Assembly (NCBI GenBank): GCA_021821085.1
Contig: JAKACV010000003.1
Span: 1-64,000 of the forward strand
Source: Bacillota bacterium
GTDB taxonomy: Bacteria > Bacillota > Bacilli > Alicyclobacillales > SLC66
Reading direction: 5' to 3'
Length of the DNA: 64,000 nucleotides
Both the position numbers and the translations under genes were made by a program. Below, piece after piece: positions 16,271 to 25,709 of the stretch. The notes beneath the pieces are model-generated. The model saw nothing but the letters and a program-made list of their open reading frames with translations. It ran no database searches and was not told the origin of the DNA. Numbering within the stretch: the first letter of the stretch is position 1; every line of letters begins with the position of its first letter.

Positions 16271-17640
16271 CCTAGGTCAGCCCCCTTCACGCTGCGCAAA
16301 AAATCAGTTCTGAACACAGCATATTCAAGTACCCTCTCAAGTGACAAACGTCTCATAACAGGGTCAACTCGACGAAACATTTGTCGTCCAGGACAAGGAT
16401 TCACTTCGAGAACAAACGCCCTTCCTTGGCGATCCAAAGCAATATCAACGCCAAGCTCAGCGAGTGCCTTATGCTGATTTGAGAGAGCAATAAAGGCTGC
16501 AATAGCTGCTTTTTCCCCGCGGTCGACAGCTTGTTGAAACAGGGTGATTGTATGTGGAGCCATGCGATCCTCTAATTCCTGCACGCTAAGTGGAAGAGCA
16601 CCCGTATGGAGGTTTGTTGTCACCGCTTGATTTGAAGCAACACGTGCAACAATGCCTGTACAAAGTGGAGGGCTATTCTCATCTGTTGGAGCTTGAATTA
16701 GATAACGCAAGTCAAATGGTTCGTTAGAGATCGTCCTCAAGAGAGAAACCGTACGCTGAGCAATAAATGGAGTTGACGCCCTGATCCCTGCAAAGCGTCT
16801 CAGTACATCTCGATCAGTGGCCAATACTTCACTTGGGGGCGGTTGATCTGACCTACCTTTTGCCCATTGCGCGACATATCCCGAGGCAGTAGTGAGAACT
16901 CGTACTATCCTCTGCCCCTGCGTACCACGTACCGGTTTCAAATATACATCTCCTAGCTGCTGTACAGCACGAAGTAGATCATATGGAGTTTGCACTAAAA
17001 CGGCGGGCAGAAGAAATGGAAGAACGACAGAAGACTGCGATAAAATAGTGTGAATGAACCATTTTTCACTCTGTATTCGCGGTAATGTACCGACCAATGA
17101 TGTTTGTGTCAACAAATTTTCATCTAAGTCCATTTGTCTTTGACATCGTAAGGGCCGTGTTACGACTCGACGCCAAACAAAATCCGGCCACGGACACAGT
17201 TCAAGACGCCAGCGCTTTTGTTTTGAGTTGTAACGATAACCTAATGATTGCCGACGATCATATTGAAAATGTCCGGGTGTGACTATAAATAAATCGATTC
17301 CACGACTTTTAGCGATTAATGCCATTTCTCGAAACAAACCTGTTTGTGGCCCAAATAAACTTCTTTTTCCTGATACAGCATAAATGGCCACACTAGGGCC
17401 AAAATGAAGAACGTTTTCCTCCCACCAATTTTGTATCTTATATGCGGGTAAATGCAAAAAGCGTTCGGACTTCACTGTCAACGGAGGATGCCAACGCATC
17501 TTTTTATTCACTGGAATCGAACGCAACCCATATGTGATGCCTTGTACATTCTGGGTATATGATAGATTTTCTGAAGTAATATTCCATGCGTGACGACGCC
17601 CAGTGGTCTTCCCATTACTCCGATTCATTCGCCCTGCCAT
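16267..17640 (-). CDS. YheC/YheD-family ATP-grasp protein, copy 4 (long form)
   Basis: A 457-residue member, the longest of the set, with about 80 extra N-terminal residues of basic, poorly conserved sequence. Core motifs: VYLKPVRGTQGQRIV, FIAQRTVSLLRT, FDLRYLIQ, VTTNLHTGALPLS, and the metal-binding FVLEVNPCPGRQMF. ATG 17640 has a ribosome site GAGGTG; GTG 17655 is the upstream alternative. First gene of the five-gene operon. The cotE terminator overlaps its start region, so it is either read through from cotE or has an unseen sporulation promoter. Confidence 0.78.
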   Translation of the reverse strand: MAGRMNRSNGKTTGRRHAWNITSENLSYTQNVQGITYGLRSIPVNKKMRWHPPLTVKSERFLHLPAYKIQNWWEENVLHFGPSVAIYAVSGKRSLFGPQTGLFREMALIAKSRGIDLFIVTPGHFQYDRRQSLGYRYNSKQKRWRLELCPWPDFVWRRVVTRPLRCQRQMDLDENLLTQTSLVGTLPRIQSEKWFIHTILSQSSVVLPFLLPAVLVQTPYDLLRAVQQLGDVYLKPVRGTQGQRIVRVLTTASGYVAQWAKGRSDQPPPSEVLATDRDVLRRFAGIRASTPFIAQRTVSLLRTISNEPFDLRYLIQAPTDENSPPLCTGIVARVASNQAVTTNLHTGALPLSVQELEDRMAPHTITLFQQAVDRGEKAAIAAFIALSNQHKALAELGVDIALDRQGRAFVLEVNPCPGRQMFRRVDPVMRRLSLERVLEYAVFRTDFLRSVKGADLG

Positions 17641-17656
17641 GAGACTGCACCTCACA

Positions 17657-17682
17657 CAAAAAGGGGCGCACTGCTGCGCCCC
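17657..17682 (-). terminator. Terminator of cotE
   Basis: GGGGCGCA (17682-17675) pairs perfectly with TGCGCCCC (17670-17663) around GCAG, followed by TTTTT on the minus strand. Confidence 0.85.
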
Positions 17683-17715
17683 AGTTAGTCAATCAATCCT
17701 ACATGTGCAGCTAAT

Positions 17716-18240
17716 CTATAATCGGGATTCTTCTTCAAGAGAGCTTTCATCTTCAAAACTTTCCTTCTTATCTGTCGGTTCACATGTCAGAACCCAGATC
17801 TTTGTGCGACCAACAACTTCAACAGCCAATTCAAGTTCGACGCGCACTGCGATTTCAGCGCCATCATCTACCACTGTTGCATCAAGACAATTTGGTTGTT
17901 GAACCATTTGTACAGTTACCGCGAGATCATCATGAAAGCAGTTCGGATCTAAGTCTTCCAGTGCAATGTGTTCAACGTAAGGCACAGTTTCTTTGGCAAC
18001 CGCCGTTTCACTGTTCCCGTTATAGGAATACCATACGTTAATATCAAATCGTCCATGGACTTCAATTGTATCTCCTGCCAATGTGGCCTCGCAGGAATGA
18101 TTCATCACCCAGCAACCGCCAATCGTCGTGGGGCGATTAGCAGGACGAATCGTATAAGTGGATTGAGCGTACTTGCTCCCTTTTCCACATACGGCGCTGG
18201 TGATGATCTCGCGACATCCCGTGTCTTTGGCGAGCATCAC
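17716..18240 (-). CDS. cotE: Outer spore coat morphogenetic protein CotE
   Basis: CotE builds the scaffold between inner and outer spore coat. The 174-residue protein has the family N-terminus CREIITSAVCGKGSKYAQST, then IRPANRPTTIGGCWVMNH, the GRFDINVWYSYNGNSETAVA core and the VPY stretch, and ends with an acidic, Ser/Glu-rich tail typical of CotE. GTG 18240 or ATG 18237 is used behind GGAGG at 18248-18252. It lies upstream of the YheC/YheD operon and downstream of a dipeptidase terminator, preceded by an unusual hairpin-rich leader. Confidence 0.93.
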   Translation of the reverse strand: MMLAKDTGCREIITSAVCGKGSKYAQSTYTIRPANRPTTIGGCWVMNHSCEATLAGDTIEVHGRFDINVWYSYNGNSETAVAKETVPYVEHIALEDLDPNCFHDDLAVTVQMVQQPNCLDATVVDDGAEIAVRVELELAVEVVGRTKIWVLTCEPTDKKESFEDESSLEEESRL

Positions 18241-18294
18241 GTCGTGACCTCCTCTAGATTACTTCATCAATTCAGCTGGGCGAGAGCAAAACCG

Positions 18295-18374
18295 TGATGA
18301 AAGTCCAGCCCGTTTTCTGTACTTTCATCAGTATGCCGGCCATCTCGTTTTGGTGAGAAGGTGGGTTTCTCACC
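18295..18374 (-). promoter_or_regulatory. Two-hairpin leader upstream of cotE
   Basis: TGATGAAAGT (18295-18304) pairs perfectly with ACTTTCATCA (18321-18330), and GGTGAGAA (18352-18359) with TTCTCACC (18367-18374). Neither has a U-tract on the minus strand, so they are not simple terminators. They could protect the mRNA or control translation. Confidence 0.45.
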
Positions 18375-18392
18375 TACGCCCACAGTCAACAC

Positions 18393-18400
18393 ATCGTATG
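18393..18400 (-). promoter_or_regulatory. Weak candidate sporulation-type -10 box for cotE
   Basis: CATACGAT on the minus strand resembles the CATACAAT -10 box of sigma-E promoters. The -35 position is poor. B. subtilis cotE is read from sigma-E and sigma-K promoters, which is the reason to note this site. Confidence 0.2.
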
Positions 18401-18422
18401 CAAGACCACAGACAACGGACAC

Positions 18423-18447
18423 GAAAAAAGCGCCCATTTCGGGCGCT
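18423..18447 (-). terminator. Terminator after the dipeptidase gene
   Basis: AGCGCCC (18447-18441) pairs with GGGCGCT (18435-18429) around a 5-base loop, followed by TTTTTTCG on the minus strand. Confidence 0.85.
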
Positions 18448-18474
18448 CGTTTTTCTAGAATAGACAAAACAGAA

Positions 18475-19440
18475 TTAGCTCTCGCAATCGCCCTGCGGCA
18501 ATACTTGCATGAGAACGCGAAGCCAATTCTCCCCTCCAACTTTCGCTAATACCGTCGAGCCATAACGGCGCTCAATTTTTTCCAATAATCTTGGATAGTC
18601 TGAGCCATTGCGCAAATCTTGTAACGTTGACTCGATCCCATCAAAATCTGAACCAATAGCCACTGAATCTTCTCCTGCCACGGTTAGAAGGTGATCAATG
18701 TGTTTCATTATATCATCTGTCGTTAGAAATTCTGATCTCCCAATAAAATCCGGTACAAACGTGGCTCCGATTACTCCACCAGACGCAGCGATTGCACGAA
18801 TTTGATCATCTGTCAAATTACGCCGATGTGCATACACAGACATTGCGTTACTGTGGGATGCTACGACGGGTCCATCGTACAGATCCAATACATCCCATAC
18901 TCCCCTCGGCGCAAGATGCGAGACATCGACAACCATCCCCAAAGAACGCATCTCTTTTACGACATCCCGTCCAAACTGAGTAAGTCCCGCGCCTCGCGAC
19001 TCCCCGACGCCATCAGCGACACAGTTTGCTCCATTCCACGTAAGTCCAATCAAACGAACGCCAAGTTGAAACAACGTAGATAAGATGCTAATTCTCCCAT
19101 TGAGAGCATCCGCACCTTCTAAGGAGAGAATCCCCCCCGTATGTCCATTCTGCAATACACGTTGCAGATCCTGAACACTTAAAACTGCCTGTACCCTGTC
19201 AGTACGTTCCACTTCGTTGCGAAAACGATGAAGCGAGTCAAGAACCTCAAAAAGCTGTTCCGATGCTGTCTGTTCCGGTTCAACAAATGTAACAAATACC
19301 TGGAGATCCACACCACTCGCCTGTAAGTGCTGATAGTTCTGATGTAGCCTATTTTCATGATCATAAAAAGCTAGTTTTTCTTTCCCCATTCGATAAAGAA
19401 TATCTGCGTGTCCATCCACAATCCATTTTCCATGAAACAC
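18475..19440 (-). CDS. Membrane-dipeptidase-like metallopeptidase (M19 family)
   Basis: A 321-residue zinc peptidase of the renal dipeptidase family, which cleaves dipeptides including those with a C-terminal D-amino acid. Metal and substrate residues are present: IVDGHADIL (HxD), LSLEGADAL (bridging Glu), VVDVSHLA, VVASHSNA and IGSDFDGIE. It has no signal peptide, so it should be cytoplasmic like other bacterial M19 enzymes. It sits between ymdB and cotE, with its own terminator. A role in recycling wall or spore peptides is possible but not shown. Confidence 0.88.
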   Translation of the reverse strand: MFHGKWIVDGHADILYRMGKEKLAFYDHENRLHQNYQHLQASGVDLQVFVTFVEPEQTASEQLFEVLDSLHRFRNEVERTDRVQAVLSVQDLQRVLQNGHTGGILSLEGADALNGRISILSTLFQLGVRLIGLTWNGANCVADGVGESRGAGLTQFGRDVVKEMRSLGMVVDVSHLAPRGVWDVLDLYDGPVVASHSNAMSVYAHRRNLTDDQIRAIAASGGVIGATFVPDFIGRSEFLTTDDIMKHIDHLLTVAGEDSVAIGSDFDGIESTLQDLRNGSDYPRLLEKIERRYGSTVLAKVGGENWLRVLMQVLPQGDCES

Positions 19441-19473
19441 CCGATCCCCTCCCCGAATTCACTCCACTACCCT

Positions 19474-20250
19474 TTATTCAGATATATATATCCGATCGAT
19501 GGCGCTTGCTGACCCGTCGTCACCAAAGGTCGTCAAAACAGCAGAAAATTGACGCGACCCATCCGCCACCTCAAACCGTGCAGGCATTTGATCGAGGAAA
19601 CGGCGGATCACGATTTCCTTTTTCATCCCGAGAACACCATTACTCGGTCCCGTCATACCCACATCAGTGATATAAGCAGTTCCTTTGGGCAAAACACGCT
19701 CATCTGCCGTTTGTACATGTGTATGCGTACCCACAACCGCAGAGACGCGCCCGTCGACATAATAGCCAAATGCAAGTTTCTCAGAAGTAGCCTCACCGTG
19801 AAAGTCAATGAAAATATGCTGTATTTTCTTATCCAATTCTTTCAAAAGTAGTTCGAAACTCCGAAAGGGGCAATCCGCAAGGCCCATAAAGGTACGACCA
19901 ATAAGGCTGATCACAGCTACAGGTCGCCCTCCCACCTGAACAACTGTATAACCTCGTCCTGGTACCCCACTTGGCAGATTGGCCGGACGCACAATGCGCT
20001 CATCAGTGGAAATAAGAGCTGCCGCATCCTTTTGATCCCAGACGTGATTACCTAACGTTAAAATTTCCACGCCAAAATCATACAACATCTCACTGCTGGA
20101 ACTGGTCATCCCGCGCCCATTCCCTGCTGAATTCTCCGCGTTGGCAATGACAAGATCTGGATGATGCGTAGCAATCAATCCCGGTAATAGTTCTTTTACA
20201 TATTGCAATCCAGGTTTTCCTGTAACATCGCCAATAAAAAGAACTTTCAC
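19474..20250 (-). CDS. ymdB: YmdB-family metallophosphoesterase (cyclic nucleotide phosphodiesterase)
   Basis: A 258-residue calcineurin-like phosphodiesterase, homologous to B. subtilis YmdB, which hydrolyses 2',3'- and 3',5'-cyclic nucleotides and affects biofilm and nanotube traits. Metal motifs: FIGDVTGKPG, NAENSAGNGRGM, LGNHVWDQKD, DFHGEATSEK and GTHTHVQTAD. It follows rny as in B. subtilis, but rny ends in its own terminator, so the two may be only partly cotranscribed. Confidence 0.92.
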   Translation of the reverse strand: MKVLFIGDVTGKPGLQYVKELLPGLIATHHPDLVIANAENSAGNGRGMTSSSSEMLYDFGVEILTLGNHVWDQKDAAALISTDERIVRPANLPSGVPGRGYTVVQVGGRPVAVISLIGRTFMGLADCPFRSFELLLKELDKKIQHIFIDFHGEATSEKLAFGYYVDGRVSAVVGTHTHVQTADERVLPKGTAYITDVGMTGPSNGVLGMKKEIVIRRFLDQMPARFEVADGSRQFSAVLTTFGDDGSASAIDRIYISE

Positions 20251-20354
20251 TGCCTCACATCCTCATTCCCATTGTACATTTTAATAATATTATGTAAATA
20301 CGCCCGGAACTATCCACCCTAATACGTCTGAACATCTCATCAAATCGGTATAAG

Positions 20355-20381
20355 AAAAATAAAGCAGCCATCACAGGCCGC
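20355..20381 (-). terminator. Terminator of rny
   Basis: GCGGCC (20381-20376) pairs with GGCTGC (20369-20364) with one G-U pair, followed by TTTATTTTT on the minus strand, immediately after the rny stop. Confidence 0.75.
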
Positions 20382-20382
20382 C

Positions 20383-21936
20383 CTATTTTGCGTATTCTAC
20401 TGCCCTTGTCTCGCGAATGACGGTGACCTTAATCTGACCAGGATAATCCAATTCACTCTCAATTCGCTTCGAGATCTCCTTGGCTACTCTGATCGACTCA
20501 GCGTCATCAACCTGCTCGGGTTTAACAATAATCCGAATCTCTCTACCCGCCTGAATCGCATAAGACTTGTCCACGCCACTAAAAGAACATGCTATTTCCT
20601 CAAGTCTCTCTAATCGTTTCAGGTAAACGTCCAATGACTCTCTTCGCGCTCCCGGTCTCGCTGCAGATAATGCATCAGCAGCACCTACTAAGACCGCAAT
20701 CGGTGAAGTGTATTCGACATCTCCATGATGCGCCGCGATCGAATTGATCACGACAGGATGTTCTCTATACTTTTTAGCCAATTCAACACCAATCTCCACA
20801 TGTGAACCTTCAACTTCATGGGTAATCGCTTTACCAACATCATGCAATAATCCACCACGTTTGGCCAAATTTACATCGAGGCCAAGTTCCGCTGCCATCA
20901 ATCCTGCTAAATGAGATACTTCAATGGAATGCTTCAATACATTTTGTCCATAACTTGTTCGATACTTTAAACGACCTAATACTTTAATCAAATCGGGATG
21001 CATACCATGAATACCCGTTTCAAAGGTAGCTTGCTCACCTTCTTCACGGATTCTCTCATCGACCTCGCGACGAGCCTTCTCTACCATTTCCTCAATACGA
21101 GCTGGATGAATTCGACCATCAGCCACCAATTTTTCAAGTGCAATACGCGCTATCTCTCTGCGAATCGGATCAAAACCAGACAAGATAACCGCTTCTGGTG
21201 TATCATCGATAATCAGATCGACACCAGTAAGCGTCTCTAAGGTGCGTATATTACGACCCTCGCGTCCAATAATACGCCCTTTCATCTCATCACTTGGCAA
21301 TGCCACAACAGAAACTGTCGTCTCGGCAACATGATCAGCTGCACAACGCTGAATCGCAGTCGCAATAATCTCTTTTGCTTTGCGATCTGCTTCCTCTTTT
21401 GCCTGCTGTTCAATTTCCTTCATAAGTTGCGCTGCATCGTGCTTACATTCAGAACGCACTTGAGCTAAAATTAGTTGTCTTGCCTCACTAGCCGTAAGTC
21501 CTGAAATCATTTGTAACTCCATGGACTGGCGTCTCACTGAATCTTCAAGTTGAAATTTTAATTCTTCTACCGTTCTTTCCTCAGTAGCTAAAATCTCTAA
21601 TCGCTTCTCTAGTGACTCTGCCTTGCGATCTAGCGCTTCTTCCTTCTGAAGCAAACGACGCTCTAATCGTTGAACTTCCATCCGTCGTTCACGAAGCTCA
21701 CGCTCCGCATCATTTCGGATGCGATGACCTTCTTCTTTAGCCTCTAATACTGCCTCTTTAATTTTACTTTCCGCGGCTCTCTTTGCGGATTCAACGATTT
21801 GTTCCGCTTGCACTCTTGCTCCCGCAAGCGACATCTCCACAGATTTGCTACGAACTCGTATCCAGAACAGCATCCCTCCGCCCACCACTGCAGCTGTAAC
21901 AAGAATCGCAACGATGAACATAATGGAGGATATCAT
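20383..21936 (-). CDS. rny: Ribonuclease Y
   Basis: Membrane-anchored endoribonuclease that starts bulk mRNA decay in Gram-positive bacteria. Order: an N-terminal membrane helix ([18 protein letters not shown]), a long charged coiled coil to about 200, a KH domain ([17 protein letters not shown]) and an HD domain ([31 protein letters not shown]). The frame opens at 21984, but ATG 21936 follows GGGAGG and gives the usual N-terminus and 517 residues. A strong promoter lies at 22073-22101. Confidence 0.96.
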   Translation of the reverse strand: MISSIMFIVAILVTAAVVGGGMLFWIRVRSKSVEMSLAGARVQAEQIVESAKRAAESKIKEAVLEAKEEGHRIRNDAERELRERRMEVQRLERRLLQKEEALDRKAESLEKRLEILATEERTVEELKFQLEDSVRRQSMELQMISGLTASEARQLILAQVRSECKHDAAQLMKEIEQQAKEEADRKAKEIIATAIQRCAADHVAETTVSVVALPSDEMKGRIIGREGRNIRTLETLTGVDLIIDDTPEAVILSGFDPIRREIARIALEKLVADGRIHPARIEEMVEKARREVDERIREEGEQATFETGIHGMHPDLIKVLGRLKYRTSYGQNVLKHSIEVSHLAGLMAAELGLDVNLAKRGGLLHDVGKAITHEVEGSHVEIGVELAKKYREHPVVINSIAAHHGDVEYTSPIAVLVGAADALSAARPGARRESLDVYLKRLERLEEIACSFSGVDKSYAIQAGREIRIIVKPEQVDDAESIRVAKEISKRIESELDYPGQIKVTVIRETRAVEYAK

Positions 21937-22072
21937 TTTTTCATCTGCCTCCCACCCGTATCCGAGAGGGACGCTGAGTAACATTCAGATTACAAATCAA
22001 TCTTCCCACTGAATGTAACACTTTCGACCGCTATTCATCATTTTTCAAAAACAGCAGATATACGCACAATAA

Positions 22073-22101
22073 AGTATACGGTACATACCAATCCCTGTCA
22101 A
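22073..22101 (-). promoter_or_regulatory. Strong sigma-A promoter of rny
   Basis: On the minus strand TTGACA (22101-22096), 17 bases, then TATACT (22078-22073). Confidence 0.75.
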
Positions 22102-22119
22102 CCAAAATTGCGACTCACA

Positions 22120-22803
22120 CTAGCCTAACAGATGCTCAAAAACCTTGTGAATCGTAGCCGAAGTATATCCTTTTCTCCCAAGATAAGCGCCCAACAACGC
22201 TTTGCGTTTCCTCTCACATTCCTCGATGAGTAGACCTTCTTTTTCTAGTTTTCGATCGATCTGATCTAGCTTTTTGCGTCCCGCCTGCAATGCGCCGCGG
22301 AATTCATCATAATCACGAGATTGAAATACCTTGGATATCTGTTCTTTAGTCACACCACGTCTCAATAACTTTGCAGTCAAAGCCATTTTACTCGGCGTAT
22401 TCAGTATATGTTGTGCGGCAGAGACTGTCATATTGACGATTTCGCCATCATTCACAGCATGATATTTGCGCAACCAATTCAGCGCCTCGATCGCGACCAT
22501 TTTATCATAATCTTGGTCATTTGTTAAAAATCGAAGAATTTCAGACTCGGTTCTCGATTTACGCTTCACGTAACTCACAGCATCTTCAATTGCGAAATGT
22601 ATTGCATCTTCTCTGGAAAGCGCCTCTTGCACTCCCACATCACATACATTGCCAACATGAAGGCCAATACGTTCGACACTCATCACCAAATAAGGTCCGA
22701 CCACAGTTCCATCATCAAGAGTAAGCAATACGCGATGGAAATTTTCGGGATCCCTTATGATCTCTATCACACGTCGATCTGCCATCTTCAATGATCCGAA
22801 CAT
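22120..22803 (-). CDS. recX: Regulatory protein RecX
   Basis: A helical-repeat protein that binds and modulates RecA filaments. The 227 residues include the family pattern ALNWLRKYHAVND, AAQHILNTPSKMALTAKLLRRGV and KRKALLGAYLGRKGYTSATI across three tandem three-helix repeats. It starts 11 bases after recA, so it shares the recA promoter and LexA box. ATG 22803 or ATG 22785 could be used; neither ribosome site is ideal. Confidence 0.9.
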   Translation of the reverse strand: MFGSLKMADRRVIEIIRDPENFHRVLLTLDDGTVVGPYLVMSVERIGLHVGNVCDVGVQEALSREDAIHFAIEDAVSYVKRKSRTESEILRFLTNDQDYDKMVAIEALNWLRKYHAVNDGEIVNMTVSAAQHILNTPSKMALTAKLLRRGVTKEQISKVFQSRDYDEFRGALQAGRKKLDQIDRKLEKEGLLIEECERKRKALLGAYLGRKGYTSATIHKVFEHLLG

Positions 22804-22814
22804 CCTCTAAACAT

Positions 22815-23873
22815 CTATTCTTCAAACTCAAAATTTGCTTCAGCTTCTGGTTCATTGCCAAAAGCAACTGGAACTGCAACAGCCGCTGAGGTAATCGTCT
22901 GTTCGCGTATCTTTGACTCTATCTTTGCCGCAACATCAGCGTGATCTTTCAAATATTGCTTTGCATTCTCTTTTCCTTGACCGAGACGTTCATCACCGTA
23001 TGAATACCATGCGCCGCTCTTTTGAATAATATCCAGTTCTGTACCCAAATCCACAATGCTTCCTACTCTTGAGATCCCTTCACCAAACATAATATCCACT
23101 TCAATTTGCTTAAACGGCGGTGCTACTTTATTTTTCACAACCTTAATCTTCGTACGGCTTCCCACAAGATCATTACCCTGTTTAAGCGACTCTCCACGAC
23201 GTACTTCGAGGCGAATCGTCGAATAAAATTTTAATGCTCGACCACCCGTGGTTGTCTCAGGGTTACCAAACATCACGCCTACTTTTTCTCTAATTTGATT
23301 AATAAACACAGCAATTGTCTTAGATTTATTAATCGCCCCACTCAATTTCCGTAGCGCCTGTGACATTAGCCTCGCTTGCAACCCTACGTGGGAATCTCCC
23401 ATTTCACCTTCAATTTCAGCCTTTGGAACCAACGCAGCTACGGAGTCAATGACAATAATATCGACAGCGCCGCTTCGCACTAAAGCTTCTGCAATCTCTA
23501 AGGCCTGTTCCCCTGTATCTGGTTGTGAGATGAGCATCTCATCGATATTAACACCAAGTTTTTGAGCGTACAATGGGTCCAGTGCATGCTCAGCATCAAT
23601 AAATGCGGCTTGTCCACCTAGTCGTTGAATCTCTGCGATGGCGTGCAATGCCACAGTCGTTTTACCCGATGATTCAGGTCCGTAGATTTCAATAATTCGC
23701 CCGCGCGGATATCCTCCAACTCCAAGCGCAATATCAAGCGCCAATGAGCCTGTAGATACTGTCTCAACATTCATCGTTGAGGACGCCTCACCTAGGCGCA
23801 TGATAGACCCTTTGCCAAATTGCTTTTCAATCTGCTTTAACGCCAGATCAAGCGCTGTCTTGCGATCTGCCAC
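22815..23873 (-). CDS. recA: Recombinase RecA
   Basis: Strand-exchange ATPase and SOS co-protease. The N-terminus [20 protein letters not shown], Walker [10 protein letters not shown], Walker [12 protein letters not shown] and the L2 loop region [15 protein letters not shown] are all intact, with an acidic C-terminal tail ([10 protein letters not shown]). An ATG at 23897 is in frame but has no ribosome site; GTG 23873 matches the family start (352 aa). A LexA box lies 115 bases upstream. Confidence 0.97.
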   Translation of the reverse strand: MADRKTALDLALKQIEKQFGKGSIMRLGEASSTMNVETVSTGSLALDIALGVGGYPRGRIIEIYGPESSGKTTVALHAIAEIQRLGGQAAFIDAEHALDPLYAQKLGVNIDEMLISQPDTGEQALEIAEALVRSGAVDIIVIDSVAALVPKAEIEGEMGDSHVGLQARLMSQALRKLSGAINKSKTIAVFINQIREKVGVMFGNPETTTGGRALKFYSTIRLEVRRGESLKQGNDLVGSRTKIKVVKNKVAPPFKQIEVDIMFGEGISRVGSIVDLGTELDIIQKSGAWYSYGDERLGQGKENAKQYLKDHADVAAKIESKIREQTITSAAVAVPVAFGNEPEAEANFEFEE

Positions 23874-23961
23874 TCGCTTCACACCCTTTTTTATCATGCA
23901 TCACACATACACTCATTTTACTACCGCAATTACAATATGAACTATCTATTCTATTATCCGT

Positions 23962-23990
23962 ATTGTACTCGCTACACCAAAAAAACACAA
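23962..23990 (-). promoter_or_regulatory. recA promoter
   Basis: On the minus strand TTGTGT (23990-23985), 17 bases, then TACAAT (23967-23962). The -35 box overlaps the edge of the LexA box, so repressor and polymerase would exclude each other. Confidence 0.6.
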
Positions 23991-24001
23991 ACATTTGTTC
24001 G
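23988..24001 (-). promoter_or_regulatory. LexA (SOS) operator of recA-recX
   Basis: CGAAC-AAAT-GTTTG on the minus strand differs by one base from the Bacillus consensus CGAAC-N4-GTTCG. It covers the recA -35 region. Confidence 0.75.
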
Positions 24002-24032
24002 TATATCTTCTATAGAAAAAACAACCTCATAA

Positions 24033-24069
24033 CAAAAGGATCGCTGCACACCCGTTCGCGCAACGATCC
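24033..24069 (-). terminator. Terminator of the DEAD-box helicase gene
   Basis: A 12-base stem with two G-U pairs (GGATCGTTGCGC with GTGTGCAGCGATCC, one unpaired stretch in the loop) followed by TTTTGTTAT on the minus strand. Confidence 0.7.
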
Positions 24070-24091
24070 TTCTCCTTTTCCCAGAAACCTT

Positions 24092-25696
24092 TTACGCCTT
24101 ATTAAAACGACGCATAGATCCGCCTACAGAACGTGGGCGCGCAGGCTCTAAATTGATTCTCATTCCATTAACGCGAGCTTGTCGTAACGCTTCAAATACA
24201 AAAGGCGCAGACTCTTCCTCGACCTCTACAAACGTGAACTTCTCAAAGATGTCGATTTTCCCGACTGTATTGCTAGGAATACCAGACTCCTCTGCGATCA
24301 TACGGACTAAATCCCCAGGCGACATTCTGGCACTGCGTCCAATGTTAATGAAAAAGCGCACCATTCCAGGAGCTGCCCCTGTATCGCCAAAATCGTATTG
24401 CTCACTTTCATCTGCCTCAAGTTCTCCAGCAGATGCAAGTTTGAGCGCAGCTGCAGCCAAGTCAATTGGATCTAACTCGTCAACCAATTTCCCAAGCACT
24501 GCCCGATAATGAGCTAATCCACCGCCCTGTACTGCTTGATAGAGACGATCACGCCAAATTTCCGCTTGACGTTCTGCCACATCGGCAAGTGATGGCACTT
24601 CACGCGCTTGAATTGTTGCTTTTGTATCACGCTGAATTGTCTTTAGCAGTTTATACTCACGAGGAGTAACGAGCGTTACAGCTAACCCGCGACGTCCGGC
24701 ACGACCAGTACGACCAATACGGTGAACATAAGCCTCTGTATCCTGCGGAATATCATAATTAAATACATGCGTGACATTTCCAACATCAATTCCTCGCGCT
24801 GCAACGTCTGTCGCAACCAAGAGCTCAATATCACCAGTTCTAAAACGCTTCATTACACGATCGCGCTGCGCTTGGCTCAAGTCGCCATGAAGACCATCCG
24901 CCAAATATCCTCTTGCGATCAACGCCTCAGTTAACTCATCAACTCCACGTTTTGTGCGACAGAAAATAATACCGAGCGTAACATCCTCGCTGTCGATAAT
25001 TCTACACATACTATCCAATTTGGTACGTTCCAACACTTTATAATAAACCTGATCAATAAGCGGAACTGTCATTTCGCCGCGCGCCATTTGGACGTGTTCA
25101 GGATTTTTCATGTAACGATTCGACAATCGTTTCACTTCGGCAGGGATAGTGGCCGAAAATAACAGCGTCTGCCGATCATCAGGAATTGCTTGAAGGATCG
25201 ACTCAATGTCATCGATAAACCCCATATCAAGCATTTCGTCTGCCTCATCGAGTACTACCGTCTTGACACGATCAAGTTTTAACGTCCCACGTCGCAAGTG
25301 ATCAAGTACGCGGCCAGGCGTGCCAATGACAATATTGACGCCTTGCTCTAAAGCACGAATTTGGTGTCCTATTGATTGACCACCATAAATCGGAAGCGTG
25401 CGAACCCGCTTGAATTTAGCAATTTTACGCATTTCTCCTGCCACTTGAATCGCCAACTCTCTCGTCGGCAAAAGTACAATCGATTGTACAAAGCGGCCTG
25501 TAGTTGCTACCTCCACAAGCGGAATACCAAACGCAGCTGTTTTCCCCGTCCCAGTTTGAGCTTGTCCGATTACATCCTTGCCTTCCAAAATCAAAGGAAT
25601 ACACGTAGTTTGAATCGGTGATGGTTCTTCATAACCCATCTCATCAATCGCTTCTTGCAACTTTTTACTTAATTCAAATTCTAAAAACGACGTCAT
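24092..25696 (-). CDS. DEAD-box RNA helicase (CshA/DeaD type) with DbpA-like RNA-binding domain
   Basis: A 534-residue cold-shock or ribosome/mRNA-decay type helicase. Motifs in order: the Q motif FELSKKL...GYEEPSPIQ, AQTGTGKT, PTRELAIQ, TPGRVLDHL, VLDEADEML, SATIPAEV, TDVAARGIDV and YVHRIGRTGRAGR. Residues about 445-520 form a DbpA-type RNA-binding domain (MVRFFINIGRSARMSP through EALRQARVNG). The start is ATG 25696. It sits between cinA and recA, a place where Bacillus lacks a helicase gene, and ends with a strong terminator, so recA is transcribed separately. Confidence 0.93.
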   Translation of the reverse strand: MTSFLEFELSKKLQEAIDEMGYEEPSPIQTTCIPLILEGKDVIGQAQTGTGKTAAFGIPLVEVATTGRFVQSIVLLPTRELAIQVAGEMRKIAKFKRVRTLPIYGGQSIGHQIRALEQGVNIVIGTPGRVLDHLRRGTLKLDRVKTVVLDEADEMLDMGFIDDIESILQAIPDDRQTLLFSATIPAEVKRLSNRYMKNPEHVQMARGEMTVPLIDQVYYKVLERTKLDSMCRIIDSEDVTLGIIFCRTKRGVDELTEALIARGYLADGLHGDLSQAQRDRVMKRFRTGDIELLVATDVAARGIDVGNVTHVFNYDIPQDTEAYVHRIGRTGRAGRRGLAVTLVTPREYKLLKTIQRDTKATIQAREVPSLADVAERQAEIWRDRLYQAVQGGGLAHYRAVLGKLVDELDPIDLAAAALKLASAGELEADESEQYDFGDTGAAPGMVRFFINIGRSARMSPGDLVRMIAEESGIPSNTVGKIDIFEKFTFVEVEEESAPFVFEALRQARVNGMRINLEPARPRSVGGSMRRFNKA

Positions 25697-25709
25697 TCAA
25701 TCACCCTCA

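Noticed and set aside
11488..17640. Recent tandem duplication of one YheC/YheD gene
   Set aside because: The copies agree only in the ATP-grasp motifs and differ widely elsewhere, so they are old paralogues.
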